DNA of 64,000 nt from assembly GCA_037953745.1 (NCBI GenBank), contig JBAKBP010007456.1, positions 35,771 to 99,770 of the forward strand, written 5' to 3'. Below the pieces are notes generated by a model. The model saw nothing but the letters and a program-made list of their open reading frames with translations. It was not told the DNA's origin and made no database searches. This document shows positions 18,555-31,898 of this stretch, piece by piece. Both the position numbers and the translations under genes were made by a program. This DNA comes from Lithodes maja. Taxonomy: Eukaryota; Arthropoda; Malacostraca; Decapoda; Lithodidae. The first letter of the stretch is position 1; each line of letters starts with the position of its first letter.

Positions 18555-21280
18555 TTAGGAATGTGGGTCTGGGGGCGAGCTGGCCCGGGGCCAGTTTTGG
18601 AGGGTGGGTCTAAGTGGTTTCGGTCGGCGGTAGTGATAGGGGGGTTTTAAAGATGAAATCGGCAGGTCTAGTCGGGGTTGTTGTTGCGGAAGTGGTTGGT
18701 GCTGGGGAGGGGTTGAATTGTGTAGAGAGTTGTGGTCGTGAGTGGGGTTTGGGGAAGGGTGAGTAAGGCTGAAGGTTGAGAGTTTACTATGATCAGGTGG
18801 TTTGGAGGTTTGGGGTGTGGGGATTTGATTGGGAGATGGTGGGGGGGGTCTGGGCAGGCAGGGTTGTGGTTTGAGAGGGGTTGAATTTGGACTGATTTCA
18901 TTTTCGGGAGAGACATGGATGGGATTTCGAGGAGTGGTTGAAGTTGAGAGGTTGATTATGTTGTTTGGGGCGAGAGAGAGAGAGTATTTTGGGGTTTAGC
19001 CAAGGTGGAAAAAGTTTTGTGGTTGGATTGGGATGGGAGTGGTATTTTGTCGAGCGGGATCTTTGGGGGTGGAATTTGGGGCGGGTGGGGTAACGGTGAA
19101 GAGGGGGGTAAGATAGGGGGGGAAAAGGAGGTAGGGGTTATGTACGGGGGTGATTGTTCGTTCGGAATGTGGTTGTGAGAGGTTAGGCTGGCAGGGTGGG
19201 AAATGGTGGAGGTTGAAAGTTTAGCTGGGCTCATGATGGTGGGGGACCGACTGGTGAGCAGGTGTTCGGTACGCATGAGGGGGGGGAAATCACTTTGGTG
19301 GGAGTCACTCGTGAGGGGGGGATTAACGGCGCGTGTGGGAGGATCAGAGTGGTGGGGTGTGTCGGTGGCAGTGACGGTTTTTTTAGAGGTTATCTGGGGT
19401 TGGTGGGTTTGTCTGTCATGAGGGGGTGAGTCAAGTGTGGGGTTTTGAAGTTTATTAGGGGTGTGAATTGTGGGGGGGTGGAAGGGAGCTACTGACGGAA
19501 AACTGTCACAAGGGAAATTTTGTTGGTGGGAATTGGTGGAGGTTGAAAGTTTAGCTGGGCTCATGATGGTGGGGGACCGACTGGTGAGCAGGTGTTCGGT
19601 ACGCATGAGGGGGGGGGAAATCACTTTGGTGGGAGTTACGCGTGAGAGGGGGATTAACGGCGCGTGTGGGAGGATCAGAGTGGTGGGGTGTGTCGGTGGC
19701 AGTGACGGTTTGTTTAGAGGTTATCTGGGGTTGGTGGGTTTGTCTGTCATGAGGGGGTGAGTCAAGTGTGGGGTTTTGAAGTTTATTAGGGGTGTGAATT
19801 GTGGAGGGGTGGAAGGGAGCTACTGACGGAAAACTGTCACAAGGGAAATTTTGTTGGTGGGGAAATAGCTGAGCATTTCTGGGGGAAGGGGGGGAACATA
19901 GTTGGGTCCCTAGGTCGTCACGCGTGAGGGGAGGATTAACGGCGCGTGTGGGAGGGTCAGGGTGGTGAGAGGTGAGCGAGTTAGGAAACGGGATTTGTTG
20001 GGGGGACTGCGGCGGGTTGGTGGGGGAAGAGTTAGGTGTAGAACAGGGGTTATTGGTAGAGGACTGATGTATTGATTTGGGGTTGTTAACAGGACGAATT
20101 TGGGGAATTTTCTTGGTGGCAGTCTCGGTCTGGTTAGAGGTTATCTGGGACTGGTGAGTTTGTTTGACATGAGAGGGCGAGTCAAGTGTGGGGTTTCGAA
20201 GTTTTCTAGGGGTGTGAATTGTGTGGGGGTGGAAGGGAGCTACTGACTGAAAACTGTCACAAGCTACCGACGGAAAACTGTCACAAGGGAAATTTTGTTG
20301 GTGGGGGGATAGCTGAACATTTCAGGGGTCATGGGGAAAATATGTTGTGGTAGGCCTACATAGGTAGGCATAGCTAGAATACGGGGCTTGTTGGGGGGGC
20401 TGCGGAGGGTTGGTGGGGAAGAGTTAGGTGTAGAACAGGGGTTATTGGTAGAGGACTGATGTATTGATTTGGGGTTGTTAACAGGACGAATTTTGGGAAT
20501 CTTCTTGGTGGCAGTCACGGTCTGGTTAGCGGTTATCTGGGGTTGGTGGGTTTGTTTGACATGCATAGAAAAAGGATGGGGTTTATGGGGTAACACAATT
20601 GATGGAAGATGATCGTTGGTGGATGGCTGGGCAGGGGAAAATTTAGGGATGGTCAGAGAGGATAGAGGCAAGGAAGAGTGCACTGGGGTTGGACTTTCAC
20701 TGGAAGTCATTTTGGAAGGGTGCACGGAGTCTTGGATAGGGGCTGAAAGGTTGGATAGGGGATTCATCGAACTGCGTAGGCATTCTTCTCTGATGGAGAT
20801 CATATGTTCTTCGAATAAGCCATACGGGTCGAGATGGGCGGTGATGTGGGGTGGGAGGATGTTTAACAATGTGGTGAATAAGAGTTCATTTTGTTGGTCG
20901 TAATCTTCATAGCTATACGTGGTCCTCACATATCTGTAGAGTTGTAGGAGGGTCACATTTATATCCCCTTCATACTTGATCTCGTCTATTTGTATTATTT
21001 TGGGAGAGATGAGGCAACCCAAAAGTGGCCCTAAGGTCCGGATCACGAGGGATCGAAACTGGTTCCAGGTACTCTCTGGCGTTACCTGTTTAGCAATTTG
21101 GGAAACGGCTTTTCCCAACTGCATAATTTGCGATAATGCAACGGCGATTTTTTCGCAGTCATTTTGAAGTGCCACATCTAGCACTGGTTTTATTATGTCT
21201 AAGTAAGTGGCGATATCATATGTGTTTACATCATACTTGGGAATGTGTGTGAGTGACTGCCAATTTCACGATGTTGCCAT
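18555..21280 (-). pseudogene. Gag-like ORF, LARD unit 1 (broken)
   Basis: The sense ATG is at 21280-21278. An in-frame TGA at 21268-21266 replaces the CGA (Arg) of units 2 and 3 only a few codons in, so this copy cannot make the full protein. A helical N-terminal domain of about 170 residues follows (IAVALSQIMQLGKAVSQIAK, TPESTWNQFRSLVI). I take it for a capsid-like domain by position, not by a firm family match. The rest is Pro/Ser/Thr/His-rich repeats. A G tract at 20415-20418 is one base shorter than in unit 2, and further frame changes follow downstream. No zinc knuckle is present. Confidence 0.7.
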
Positions 21281-21331
21281 GCTTCTACTGTTCCAAACTT
21301 GCAGTGTAATGCAACCTTTTATCCGAATCAA

Positions 21332-21349
21332 GAACCACCGCTGCCGCCA
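21332..21349 (-). promoter_or_regulatory. Primer binding site, LARD unit 1
   Basis: The sense strand reads TGGCGGCAGCGGTGGTTC one base after the LTR end. It matches 14 of 18 bases to the complement of the tRNA-Leu(AAG/UAG) 3' end (14 of the first 15). The identical site occurs at 35099-35116 and 42180-42197. Confidence 0.75.
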
Positions 21350-21350
21350 A

Positions 21351-24300
21351 TGTTATGCCCTGTTTTTCTACAGGTTTAACTTGGGTAATGTGAGTTCTAA
21401 ATTGACTGGGTATATAAGGCTGCATGCACAATACTAGATATGAGGAATAGAGAACACAAAGAAACACATGGTAGCAAGTTACATGATCACGTTTATTGAT
21501 ATACCACTGCAGAATACTTGTGTAAGACAATACAATAGAATTGAACAACACTAGCATAAGTGGATCTGGATGGAGCCTAGTCTCCCACTTCCAACGTTCA
21601 GGTATTAATCTTCTGATCACTGGCTTCGATTCCACAGGTTTATATACCGAAGACCATCAATGTTACTTATAGATTCATATTCACTGTTAGATTTATTACT
21701 GGTAGCTCTGGTGCACAAGTAGTAGTTCACAGACTAGATTAGACACGCGTATTTTAGAGCACGGGAATTCTAGTAACCTCAGGGGGTACTGATCTAAGTT
21801 TTATATCCTTGTCTCAGAAATACATAGAACGCAAATCAGTGGGCGAACGTTAGATATCACTAGAGTTTTAATATCTGAATAAGGTAATTACGAGAGTCAA
21901 GGTCGCCTGTTAATTAAAGAGCACTGATCGCTTAGTTCGTCCCAAATGGAATGGTTAAGTATGAATTACACTGGGCAAGGTCTTAGCCACTTCGTAGAAA
22001 TATTAATTAGTGAATCTCTAAACAGCACAGTAATATGTAGTACTGCTAAAGGGAATCTTGGGTAGTATCTGATGGGTCTGGTCCTGGTTATCTTGCGTCC
22101 ATGATGTTGGGGGCTAACGACTGGTTCCGCGGCCGTCCAGGGGGGCCATATGTGTGAAGTTCTCAAATACGTGGGCAGGTCCTTCTATCCAAATCTGCCA
22201 CGGAGTCTGCCGGCTCTGGGATCTCACTCCGGAACAACACAAGGGCAGAGCTAGAAGTTAACTGCAGCGTAGTGACCCCCTGGTTGGTGTCTAGCTTTCA
22301 ACTGATTTGACTGGGGGCGGGAGTTAGATTTATAGGCTCGGTTCTGGACCCTGTAGACAGTAGGGATCTCGAGTCTTATGGACTTAATTGAGCTCTCAAT
22401 AGATATGGGGACTAGGTAAGATGGTATTTACTGTTGTGGCACAGGGCTATAGGAAGCCTTTATATTTTCATATATCTGAGCCTTAGTAAGAGGTACTATT
22501 TTGGCTATACTGGAAGTATTTAGGGGAGGGAGACTGGATCTACTTTGCGAGGAGGATGGGGACAGCTGTGATAGGAGCGTCTCTCTAGATTGTTCAATCT
22601 TCATTCTATGGTATAGCTGAGGTGCTAATTTAGTGATCAGAGCATGCAAGAAAGGTAAATGGTTTATTGTGAGTTAATAGAGGTTAGTAAAGGTGTTAGT
22701 CATGCATGGTTAGTTCATTGATAGGAAGAATTCCTGTGCTACCTGGCAATGACTCGAAAGTCAAAACAGGGGCCAGGTATACCTCCGCGGGGGTGGGGTT
22801 CTCCCTCCTCGGGTGGGCAAAAAGGGGAAGCTGGGCGCCCTCTCTCTGTGATAGTCGTCCGGCGGCTGTGGCTAGGGGCTTGCCATATCACCAGTGTTTG
22901 TAATAACCCTCTATGTATGAGACAGATGTGGGTGTCCTTAATACCAAAACCGAAGGTGCCTTAGCTAGCTGGTTTTACTCGGCTGGTTGTTAATTGTAGG
23001 GTTTGCTGGATGTGGTGGAGACTGGGTTGCTAACTCTGCCACATTTATCTGGAAGTATGGCAATAGAAGTTAGTTACTGGCGGGGCGGCTAGCCTCGCAC
23101 CGACGACCATTGGGTGCAGGGTTGTGAATGTGTTGTAAGAGAATAGATGGCATGCAAGGGCTAGTAAAGTTCTAATGTTGTTCTGGCCTACTAAGTGAAG
23201 GTAGGCTGGATAGGAGTATATATATAAAAGGTTGGAGAGCGTTAGCAATGGACAATTCAAGGATCTTCAAGAGGTATGAGAGAGAGGCTAGGTCGGACAA
23301 GAGTCGAGAAGCGCGGGTGTCTTAATGAGAGGGGGCGGGAGAGTTCAAGGGCTACAGGGAAATTTTGCCCCTAAGGTCCCTGGGCGTGGGGGTGGCATTA
23401 GGCTACAATTGATATGGAAGTTTGAAAAGGCAGTAGAATACGTTAGCCAAATGCTACCGGGGAATGCAACTATGGGGTGGTATATGAGTCTGGAAAAGAT
23501 AGAGTTATGTGATCAGTCCGAGGGTTATGGATATTATTAGTTGGCCCTGGGAACTGCGTTTTCTATTAAATATAAATATACCAACAACAGCGGCAGTTCG
23601 TAGGGGTACTTAGTTATTGTTTCGGGGTACTTATGACAGATACTGGTAACCAGGTTATCTTATACAATCTCTGGTTGGGGTAAGAGGTGTAAGACACAAA
23701 GTAAATTGGCGTAGTGTGGACTGTGGATACGAAGGAGGCAAGGGGAAGACGTATGACAATTGTGGAAAGTAAATGGAAAAAGGTGAACACAATGGCGGAT
23801 AAAAATACTTAACCTAAGGATTGCATACATCGATGAACGATGACATTATAGTCGTCGTCCTAATAAGGTGATGAAACCTGGTTGATCTGTACTTGGCACA
23901 ATATGACACAAGGACAGTGCCGCTATGTCGCATCAATGCTGGTGGCAGTTAATATTATAGACTTAGTTACTAGAGGAACAATGCAAGGGGCGACTGAGCA
24001 CGGGTTACATATATCTATACTCGTCATGGAAAATTATATACGAGGTCTAGGGACAAGCGTGGATGTTTTAACTTCTAAGATATATAACATCTACTTCTCG
24101 GATGTAAGAACATACATAGATATAATTATGGCTGTCTGATGTGTTGGCATTGGCTCAACGTCGGGACAGGGCATGGGTGTTTTTAATATGAATGTATGTT
24201 CCTGTTCATCATCTTTGTAGTTAGGAGTGTAGGACACGAGGGGGTTAATGTATGTGAGGTGTGGAAAATGGTCAGTTTAGAAAAGGTATTGGGTGCAGCC

Positions 24301-24444
24301 TGGAGCTGCTTAGCCCTGCGGGCTTGGACCTGTCTGAAATGGCTGGCTCGGTCAGCTGGTCCTTTCGTTCTGTGGACCTTTCCTTTGGTGTTTCTGTGTG
24401 GTGTTCGTTCGTGGCTTCTGTGGTGGGCTTCTCGTTCTGGGGCA
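21351..24444 (-). repeat. LARD-like LTR 2
   Basis: 3094 bp, with the same termini as LTR 1. It is shared between units 1 and 2: a primer site abuts one side and a purine tract the other. Private differences include one G fewer in a short G run near 23158 and a C for G near 22268. Confidence 0.9.
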
Positions 24445-25170
24445 TTTTACTTCCCTCTCCTTCATTATAGGCTCGTCCTCGAGCCTCAAGGGTGAAGTAA
24501 AAAGAAGCATAGTCAGAAAAGTGTAGGTTAACAAGAATAGTAGTATGACTAAGGGAAAAAATATATAATATATAGTATATGGAAAACATGTAAATTTAAG
24601 AAAGAACAGATAATTAAGAACACAGGAAATTAAGAAGAGGTAAAGTGTTTAACAATGTATAAAGCAAATTTAAAAGATAGTCAGAAAAGTGTAGGTTAAC
24701 AAGAAAAGTAGTATGACTAAGGGAAAAAAATATATATATACAGTATATGGAAAACATGTAAATTTAAGAAAGGACAGATAATTAAGAACACAGGAAATTA
24801 AGAAGAGGTAAAGTGTTTAACAATGTATAAAGCAAATTTAAAAGATAGTCAGAAAAGTAGTATGACTAAGGGAAAAAAATAATATATACAGTATATGGAA
24901 AACATGTAAATTTATAGAATCATGCCCAATCGCTTAGGAATTGAAAACAATAAAAAAAATCAAGTACAATAATATCCTTATCATGAATGAATGAATGAAT
25001 GAAAAAATTATACATTTTAATGGGAAGTGAAGCTAGGAATCTAGGTCAAGAGTGGTAGGGAGGCTGGACTGTGGACGAGCCGGCATGACCCACCTCCTCT
25101 ACCAATCCTGATTTTAAGTGAATATTGGGGTGGATCTACCGTTAGTTCTTGTCGTTAGGAATGTGGGTCT

Positions 25171-26010
25171 AATAATAATATTTATTCAGTTAGCAATTTA
25201 CAGAGTTGGTACCACATAGTTTGTTACAAATATGACATGTACCAGCCTTGCATAATTCCAACTAAGGATAGTCCAATAAGGCCGTTAGGCGTATTTCCAT
25301 TGGGGTCCTTGTGGGATTAGGTTAGCTGGGGAAAAAAGGGGAGGATAAAGAAATGGATACTTTAGAAAAAGTATTTCTAGGGGGTTATTTTAAGATACCT
25401 TACATCCTATAGTAAATATCAGTAATCCGTAATCAGTAATCATTTCAGTTTGGTTTGTCTATCTCTTATGTCGCATTTAGTAGTAGACATAAGCTTGGTG
25501 CTCCCTTCTCGCAGCTGTCCGGTTCAGGTGTTCCTTCAGGCTACGTCTGAAGGAATACAGTGTTCTCTTTTCACGGACTGACTGGGGTAGGTCGTTCCAG
25601 TCTTTGATGGCGGTGAAGAAGAATGTTTGCTTACCCTGTCCTTGGATTCTCGGGACCTTAAAATTAAACATCCTGTTTCTTGTATTATGTCCACTCCTCT
25701 CATTTGTTTTAACAAAATCATTCTTTAGGTACTCTGGAGCTCTGTCATAGAAAATTTTGAAGGCATTAGTGAGCCTGATTTGTTTGGCCCTGTCAGCGAT
25801 ATTGAGCATACCTAGTGACTGAAGTTGTTCCTGGCCAACATGTGATCTGGGTCCTAGGTTCAGCATGAACCTAACCATTTTATTTTGAGTGACCTGAAGT
25901 TTGTGCTGTGCTGATTTAGATGATGCAGAGTACCAGGATGACACAGAATAGTCAAAATGACATTGAACAAGCGCTTGGCAGAGGTCTGGGGTCTGGGTCT
26001 GGGTCTGGGT
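25171..26010 (-). mobile_element. 5'-truncated LINE fragment in LARD unit 2
   Basis: Units 1 and 3 run without a break from GTGGGTCT into GGGGGCGAGC, so this segment is an insertion. Its 3' end (lower coordinate) has an ATT-rich tail, like the CR1-like LINE. At the 5' end the junction is a short TGGGTC repeat of about four copies that merges with the target sequence, so the exact boundary (25985-26012) is uncertain. Confidence 0.8.
25477..25944 (-). pseudogene. LINE ORF2 C-terminal fragment
   Basis: An open frame of 155 codons encoding the region after the RT palm: KLQVTQNKMVRFML, RSHVG, then DWNDLPQSVR and a basic C-terminus with FRRSLKEHLN. This is typical of the last part of CR1/Jockey-like ORF2. 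No RT catalytic motif is included. It differs from the corresponding part of the host LINE and so comes from another family. Confidence 0.75.
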
Positions 26011-28009
26011 CTGGGGGCGAGCTGGCCCGGGGCCAGTTTTGGAGGGGGGGTCTAAGTGGTTTCGGTCGGGGGTAGTGATAGGGGGGTTTTAAAGATGAAA
26101 TGGGCAGGTCGAGTCGGGGTTGTTGTTGCGGAAGAGGTTGGTGCTGGGGAGGGGTTGAATTGTGTAGAGAGTTGTGGTCGTGAGTGGGGTTTGGGGAAGG
26201 GTGAGTAAGGCTGAAGGTTGAGAGTTTACTATGATCAGGTGGTTTGGAGGTTTGGGGTGTGGGGATTTGATAGGAAGATGGTGGGGGGGGGGGGGTCTGG
26301 GCAGGCAGGGTTGTGGTTTGAGAGGGGTTGAATTTGGACTGATTTCATTTTCGGGAGAGACATGGATGGGATTTCGAGGAGTGGTTGAAGTTGAGAGGTT
26401 GATTATGTTGTTTGGGGCGAGAGAGAGAGTGTTTTGGGGTTTAGCCAAGGTGGAAAAAGTTTTGTGGTTGGATTGGGATGGGAGTGATATTTTGTCGAGC
26501 GGGATCTTTGGGGGTGGAATTTGGGGCGGGTGGGGTAACGGTGAAGAGGGGGGTAAGATAGGGGGGAAAAAGGAGGTAGGGGTTATGTACGGGGGTGATT
26601 GTTCGTTCGGAATCTGGTCGTGAGAGGTTAGGCTGGCAGGGTGGGAAATGGTGGAGGTTGAAAGTTTAGCTGGGCTCATGATGGTGGGGGACCGACTGGT
26701 GAGCAGGTGTTCGGTACGCATGAGGGGGGGGGGGAAATCACTTTGGTGGGAGTCACGCGTGAGGGGGGGATTAACGGCGCGTGTGGGAGGATCAGAGTGG
26801 TGGGGTGTGTCGGTGGCAGTGACGGTTTGTTTAGAGGTTATCTGGGGTTGGTGGGTTTGTCTGTCATGAGGGGGTGAGTCAAGTGTGGGGTTTTGAAGTT
26901 TATTAGGGGTGTGAATTGTGGGGGGGTGGAAGGGAGCTACTGACGGAAAACTGTCACAAGGGAAATTTTGTTGGTGGGAATTGGTGGAGGTTGAAAGTTT
27001 AGCTGGGCTCTTGATGGTGGGGGACCGACTGGTGAGCAGGTGTTCGGTACGCATGAGGGGGGGGAAATCACTTTGGTGGGAGTCACGCGTGAGGGGGGGA
27101 TTAACGGCGCGTGTGGGAGGATCAGAGTGGTGGGGTGTGTCGGTGGCAGTGACGGTTTGTTTAGAGGTTATCTGGGGTTGGTGGGTTTGTCTGTCATGAG
27201 GGGGTGAGTCAAGTGTGGGGTTTTGAAGTTCATTAGGGGTGTGAATTGTGGGGGGGTGGAAGGGAGCTACTGACGGAAAACTGTCACAAGGGAAATTTTG
27301 TTGGTGGGGAAATAGCTGAGCATTTCTGGGGGAAGGGGGGGAACATAGTTGGGTCCCTAGGTCGTCACGCGTGAGGGGAGGATTAACGGCGCGTGTGGGA
27401 GGGTCAGGGTGGTGAGAGGTGAGCGAGTTAGGAAACGGGATTTGTTGGGGGGACTGCGGCGGGTTGGTGGGGGAAGAGTTAGGTGTAGAACAGGGGTTAT
27501 TGGTAGAGGACTGATGTATTGATTTGGGGTTGTTAACAGGACGAATTTGGGGAATTTTCTTGGTGGCAGTCTCGGTCTGGTTAGAGGTTATCTGGGACTG
27601 GTGAGTTTGTTTGACATGAGAGGGCGAGTCAAGTGTGGGGTTTCGAAGTTTTCTAGGGGTGTGAATTGTGTGGGGGTGGAAGGGAGCTACTGACTGAAAA
27701 CTGTCACAAGCTACCGACGGAAAACTGTCACAAGGGAAATTTTGTTGGTGGAGGGATAGCTGAACATTTCTGGGGTCATGGGGAAAATATGTTGTGGTAG
27801 GTCTACATAGGTAGGCATAGCTAGAATACGGGGCTTGTTGGGGGGGCTGCGGAGGGTTGGTGGGGGAAGAGTTAGGTGTAGAACAGGGGTTATTGGTAGA
27901 GGACTGATGTATTGATTTGGGGTTGTTAACAGGACGAATTTTAGGAATCTTCTTGGTGGCAGTCACGGTCTGGTTAGCGGTTATCTGGGGTTGGTGGGTT
28001 TCTTTGACA
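26011..28009 (-). pseudogene. Gag-like ORF, LARD unit 2, C-terminal repeat part
   Basis: The frame is open for 625 codons (27966-26089) and made of long proline-rich modules. Each module carries elements such as HQPQIT, RPVNNPKSIHQSSTNNP, FPCDSFPSVAPFHP and LTSRSPTIMSP. The nucleotide modules are 270-480 bp. The sense strand is C-rich, so the plus strand has many G runs. It is cut from the N-terminal half by the piggyBac at 28014, and near its end a long G run (about 26281-26294) changes the frame. Confidence 0.7.
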
Positions 28010-28233
28010 TTAACCCGGGAGCTGCAGGGAGACTCTTAAGAGTTCCCCCGGCGCACTGCGGGAAGACTCTCCAGAGTAACGCTTTTGAACGCGTACCAAA
28101 ACCGCGCGTTAATAGTCAGGCGGCTGAAAATTGGTGTGGATTCAGTACTACATGTCAACTCTCGATACCACCCCGCCAAACTCTCTCCCCGCACTCGTGC
28201 AAGCACCACCGCGCCAGTAACCACGCACTAGTC

Positions 28234-31213
28234 ATGGAGCCCACACGTCCCTCATGCTCGCTCTCTGATGACACAACCAGCCCTCCTTCTGGTAGTGTTA
28301 GCCGCCGTGGAAGGCAGAGGGTGGCTGCCAAAGACCCTAGCTACCAGTACGACACGCCCTACAGCTCTGAGGACGAAACACCAGCACCCAAAGCACAAAA
28401 AACACGTGCAAGCAGGGCAATGGCACAGAGGTCATTGGTCTTTCGGGACACTGCCACCACGACCCAGGCCACTGCAACAACCACTACCACCACCACTACC
28501 ACCACTGCCACCACTGCCACCCCTGCCAGCGACGCAGGAGGCCGCCCTAGGGCTGCAAAACCTGCGGGGGGCAGGAAAAATTAAAGGCACGGGCGTAGGG
28601 AAAAGATCCCGTACGCCAGCCACAGTGCCCCTACCACCACCACCACCACCAGCCGCCGCCCCTGGCCCGGCTGCCGCCGCCGCCCCTGGCCCGGCTGCCG
28701 CTGCCGCCCCTGCTGCCCCTGCCAGCGACGCAGGAGGCCGCCCTAGGGCTGCAAAACCTGCGGGGGCAGGAAAAATTAAAGGCACAGGCGTAGGGAAAAG
28801 ATCCCGTACGCCAGCCACAGTGCCCCTACCACCACCACCACCACCAGCCGCCGCCCCTGGCCCGGCTGCCGCCGCCGCCCCTGGCCCGACTGCCGCTGCC
28901 GCCCCCGCTGCCCCTGCCGCCCCTGCTGCCCCTGCCGCCCCTGCCCAAGGAACAGTGAAGGGGAAGGGGAAGGGGAAGGGGAAAGGGAGAGGGAAAGCGA
29001 CTGCTGGCCCTGCTGTCCCTGGTGGCCCTGCTGCCCCTGTTGCCCCTGCTGCCCCTGTTGCCCCTGTTGCCCCTGCTGCCCCTGCCGCCCCTGCCGCCCC
29101 TGCCCAAGGAACAGAGAGAAGGGCGACAGGCACCACCATCATCTTGCCATCAAGGCCACGCACCACTGCTGCCCCTGCCGCCGCCTCTGCCGCCGCCTCT
29201 GCCGCCGCCCCTGCCGCCGCCCCTGCCGCCACCTCTGCTGTCCCTGTCCATAAGACACCCTCGCGTGCAAAAATTACCCGGAAAACTCTGACACCATCAA
29301 AATATGGCGCCCTGCTGTTTGATGGTGATTCGCAGGACATTGGCAGCCAAGGTTTTGACGACGAAGACCTAGCACGGGACCAAGGGTGGGGGGATTTGGG
29401 AGTGGACAGTGGGAGTGAGTCAGACATCGGCGACGAAAATGAGGAAGGTCATCGTCTGTCTAGTGAAGAGGAGGGTGATGATGATCAAGTGCTGTATCGC
29501 GACCATGGAAGCGATATTTCAGACGATGAAGCAGACGCAGACGGCATTCCGATCCCTGGCTTGCCTTCGTTCGATTGGTCTGACGGGGTCAATTTTGTAC
29601 CTGACGTGCCCCAGTTCAATCCTGGGACGTCAGGAACAACTGACGACTGGCCCTGTGACGATCAAGCGAACGAAAGCGACCTCTTCCTCTCTTTTTTCGA
29701 TATGGAGGTAATGACGTACATCGTTGCCCAAACAAACGCCTACTACAGGTGGGTGTTTGGCCGATTGGACGTCCTTTCTCCAAAAGCGAGAATACGAGGC
29801 TGGGTGGATACAACTGTGGAAGAATTTATGACGTTCTTTGCCTTGTTGTTCCTCATGCCTCTGATCAAGAAGCATGTGTTGCAACACTATTGCAAGCACG
29901 ACCCTCTCATCGCCACCCCAACTTTCAATAAGTTCATGACTCGTGACAGATTTTTGTTGCTGCTAAGATTTATGCACTTTGCAGACAACGAAAATCCTAA
30001 CAGGATTGACAGGATATGGAAAGTTCGGGATGTGTTCACCATGTTGTTGGAGAGGTATAGGAAATACTTTTACCCCTTCCTCAATTTGGTGATTGATGAG
30101 TCGCTCGTGCTCTTCAAAGGACGTCTTGTTTTCAAACAGTATATCCCCTTGAAAAGGCATAGGTTCGGAATCAAGCTCTTCGTTTTGTGTGACTGCGAAA
30201 CTGGAATAGTGCTTGACATGATCGTGTACACAGGCACTGACATTGACATACCGAAAGCCGCTGCCAATGACCCCATGGGCATGTCAGGTGCCATCGTCAG
30301 GAAAATGTTGGCACCTTACCTGGGCAAAGGCCACATCATCTACACTGACAACTGGTATACTTCTCCTGCTCTCTGCCAGTTTCTTCATGACAACCAAACG
30401 GGGTCATGTGGGACTGTCAGAAAGACAAGAAAGTTTATGCCAAAATTCACAGGTGATGTCATTCCTCTCACAGATGCCTCCTCCAGTGACACACCTTCAG
30501 AAGACGACCTGGCCCAGGAACACCGCGAGAGGCATGTGCGAAGAAGGCGACGAAAGGGGCAGAAATACAAGCAGCTCGAAAAGTGTGGGAAAGTGATAGC
30601 CCTGAAGTGGAAGGATAAGCGAGACGTCCACCTGCTTTCCACCGTCCACACAGGTGCCCAGATGGATTCTGGCAAAATCCACTACCGAACCAGGAAGACC
30701 ATCTACAAGCCCGACATGGTAGTGGACTACACCAAAAACATGCACATGGTGGACAAGTCTGACTGTCAGCTGTCAGGCGTTGAGTGTCTGAGGAAGACTG
30801 TGAAGTGGTATCACAAGCTCTTCCTCCACCTTGTTGACATAACGATGCTGAACGCCTACAACTTGTGGTTGGTCAAAAAGAATATGGCCCCACACCAGAA
30901 ACTTAAATTCCGGGAGTTCGTGTACAACGTCTCATACCAACTCCTGGAGAAGTATGGCACCACCACTCACAGACGTACGGCATGGCGTGGGGATCACGTT
31001 CCTGACCGAGTCCAGGTGGGTGTTCAAAGACACTACCTGATCAACACCGAGGTGATTGGCACTCGTCACAGGCAGGTGCAGTGCATCGTCTGCAGCTCCA
31101 GTGTCAGGAAACCCCATGTCCCAAAAAGAGTCACCTCAATGTGCGCAGAGTGCAAAGTTCCACTCTGCATGGGTGAGTGCTTCAGGGACTACCACACCTT
31201 CAAAAATTATTGA
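28234..31213 (+). pseudogene. piggyBac transposase, copy 1 (one frameshift)
   Basis: The start is the ATG at 28234, conserved in copy 2. The N-terminal half is low complexity: a Thr run, then two repeats of a Pro/Ala module and a Lys/Gly stretch, then an acidic region. A G run at about 28564-28569 has one G more than its sister repeat and shifts the frame; the new frame is open to 31213. The catalytic core is intact: Asp codons at 30095 (IDESLVLFKGR), 30347 (YTDNWYTS) and 30752 (MVDKSD). A basic insertion (RRRRRKGQK) lies between the second and third. The C-terminus has a Cys/His cluster (CIVC, CAEC, C, C, H) typical of piggyBac. Confidence 0.85.
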
Positions 31214-31214
31214 G

Positions 31215-31320
31215 TGTCGCCCTGCCCTGCCCTGCCCTGCACTGCCCTGCCCTGCCCTGCACTGCCCTGCCCTGCCCTGCCCTGCCCTGCCCTGCCCTGC
31301 CCTGCCCTGGACTCGCCCCC
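31215..31320 (+). repeat. Pentanucleotide (CCTGC)n repeat after transposase stop
   Basis: About 100 bp of nearly pure CCTGC units directly after the transposase stop. The same tract in copy 2 (about 53240-53340, other strand) is shorter and more degenerate. Confidence 0.85.
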
Positions 31321-31681
31321 TGCCCAGCCCTGTCCTGGACTCGCGCCCTACCTTACCTGACCTGACCTAATTGATCACGCTACCTCATAATGTAACATAT
31401 ATATTATATAATGTATAAGTTCCAAAGATGTCCCTGTGATATAGCTTTTACATTATATAATTGTATGTTTCATTATTTAGTTTATAAGTTTCAAATATTT
31501 ACATGTAATATGCCTTATTTTTTTATTATATCAATATATATGTTTGTTATTAGCCAAAGTCATGTGTATATAATTATTTTCTTACCTCAAATGAATTGTA
31601 CAAAAATAAATATGTTTCAACAAATCCTGTCAAACCTACTAAGATAATAAAATAAAACAATAATAAAAAAAAAAAAAACAC

Positions 31682-31763
31682 AAGGTCATGTCATTGTATT
31701 CTTACAATATGATATATTCTATGAATATTTCATATTTATTGAATACAATGGCATGATCTTTTA
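31682..31763. repeat. Imperfect hairpin of about 80 bp in piggyBac 3' region
   Basis: AAGGTCATGTCATTGTATTC at one end pairs with GAATACAATGGCATGATCTT at the other around an AT-rich centre. It is present at the matching place in copy 2 (about 52840-52921). Confidence 0.7.
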
Positions 31764-31818
31764 AAAAAAAAAATGTATCAAAAATGTTCTAGACAATATA
31801 AAACCTTCCCCATAACCC

Positions 31819-31898
31819 CCTCCTGGATTCGATCACACAACCCTAGCACACTTTGAGTTTTCCAGTCCGCGACCTTACCAACCATGCCACAGGAGCTC
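31819..31898 (-). other. tRNA-like relic (Ser-class shape) in piggyBac copy 1
   Basis: The minus strand has GGCATGGTTGGTAAGG (A-box-like), a CTGGAAA loop, an extra-long variable part and GATCGAATCC (B-box-like). The ends CTCCTG and CAGGAG pair as an acceptor stem. The anticodon stem pairs poorly, so it is not a working tRNA. It is present in both piggyBac copies and hence older than their spread. Confidence 0.5.
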
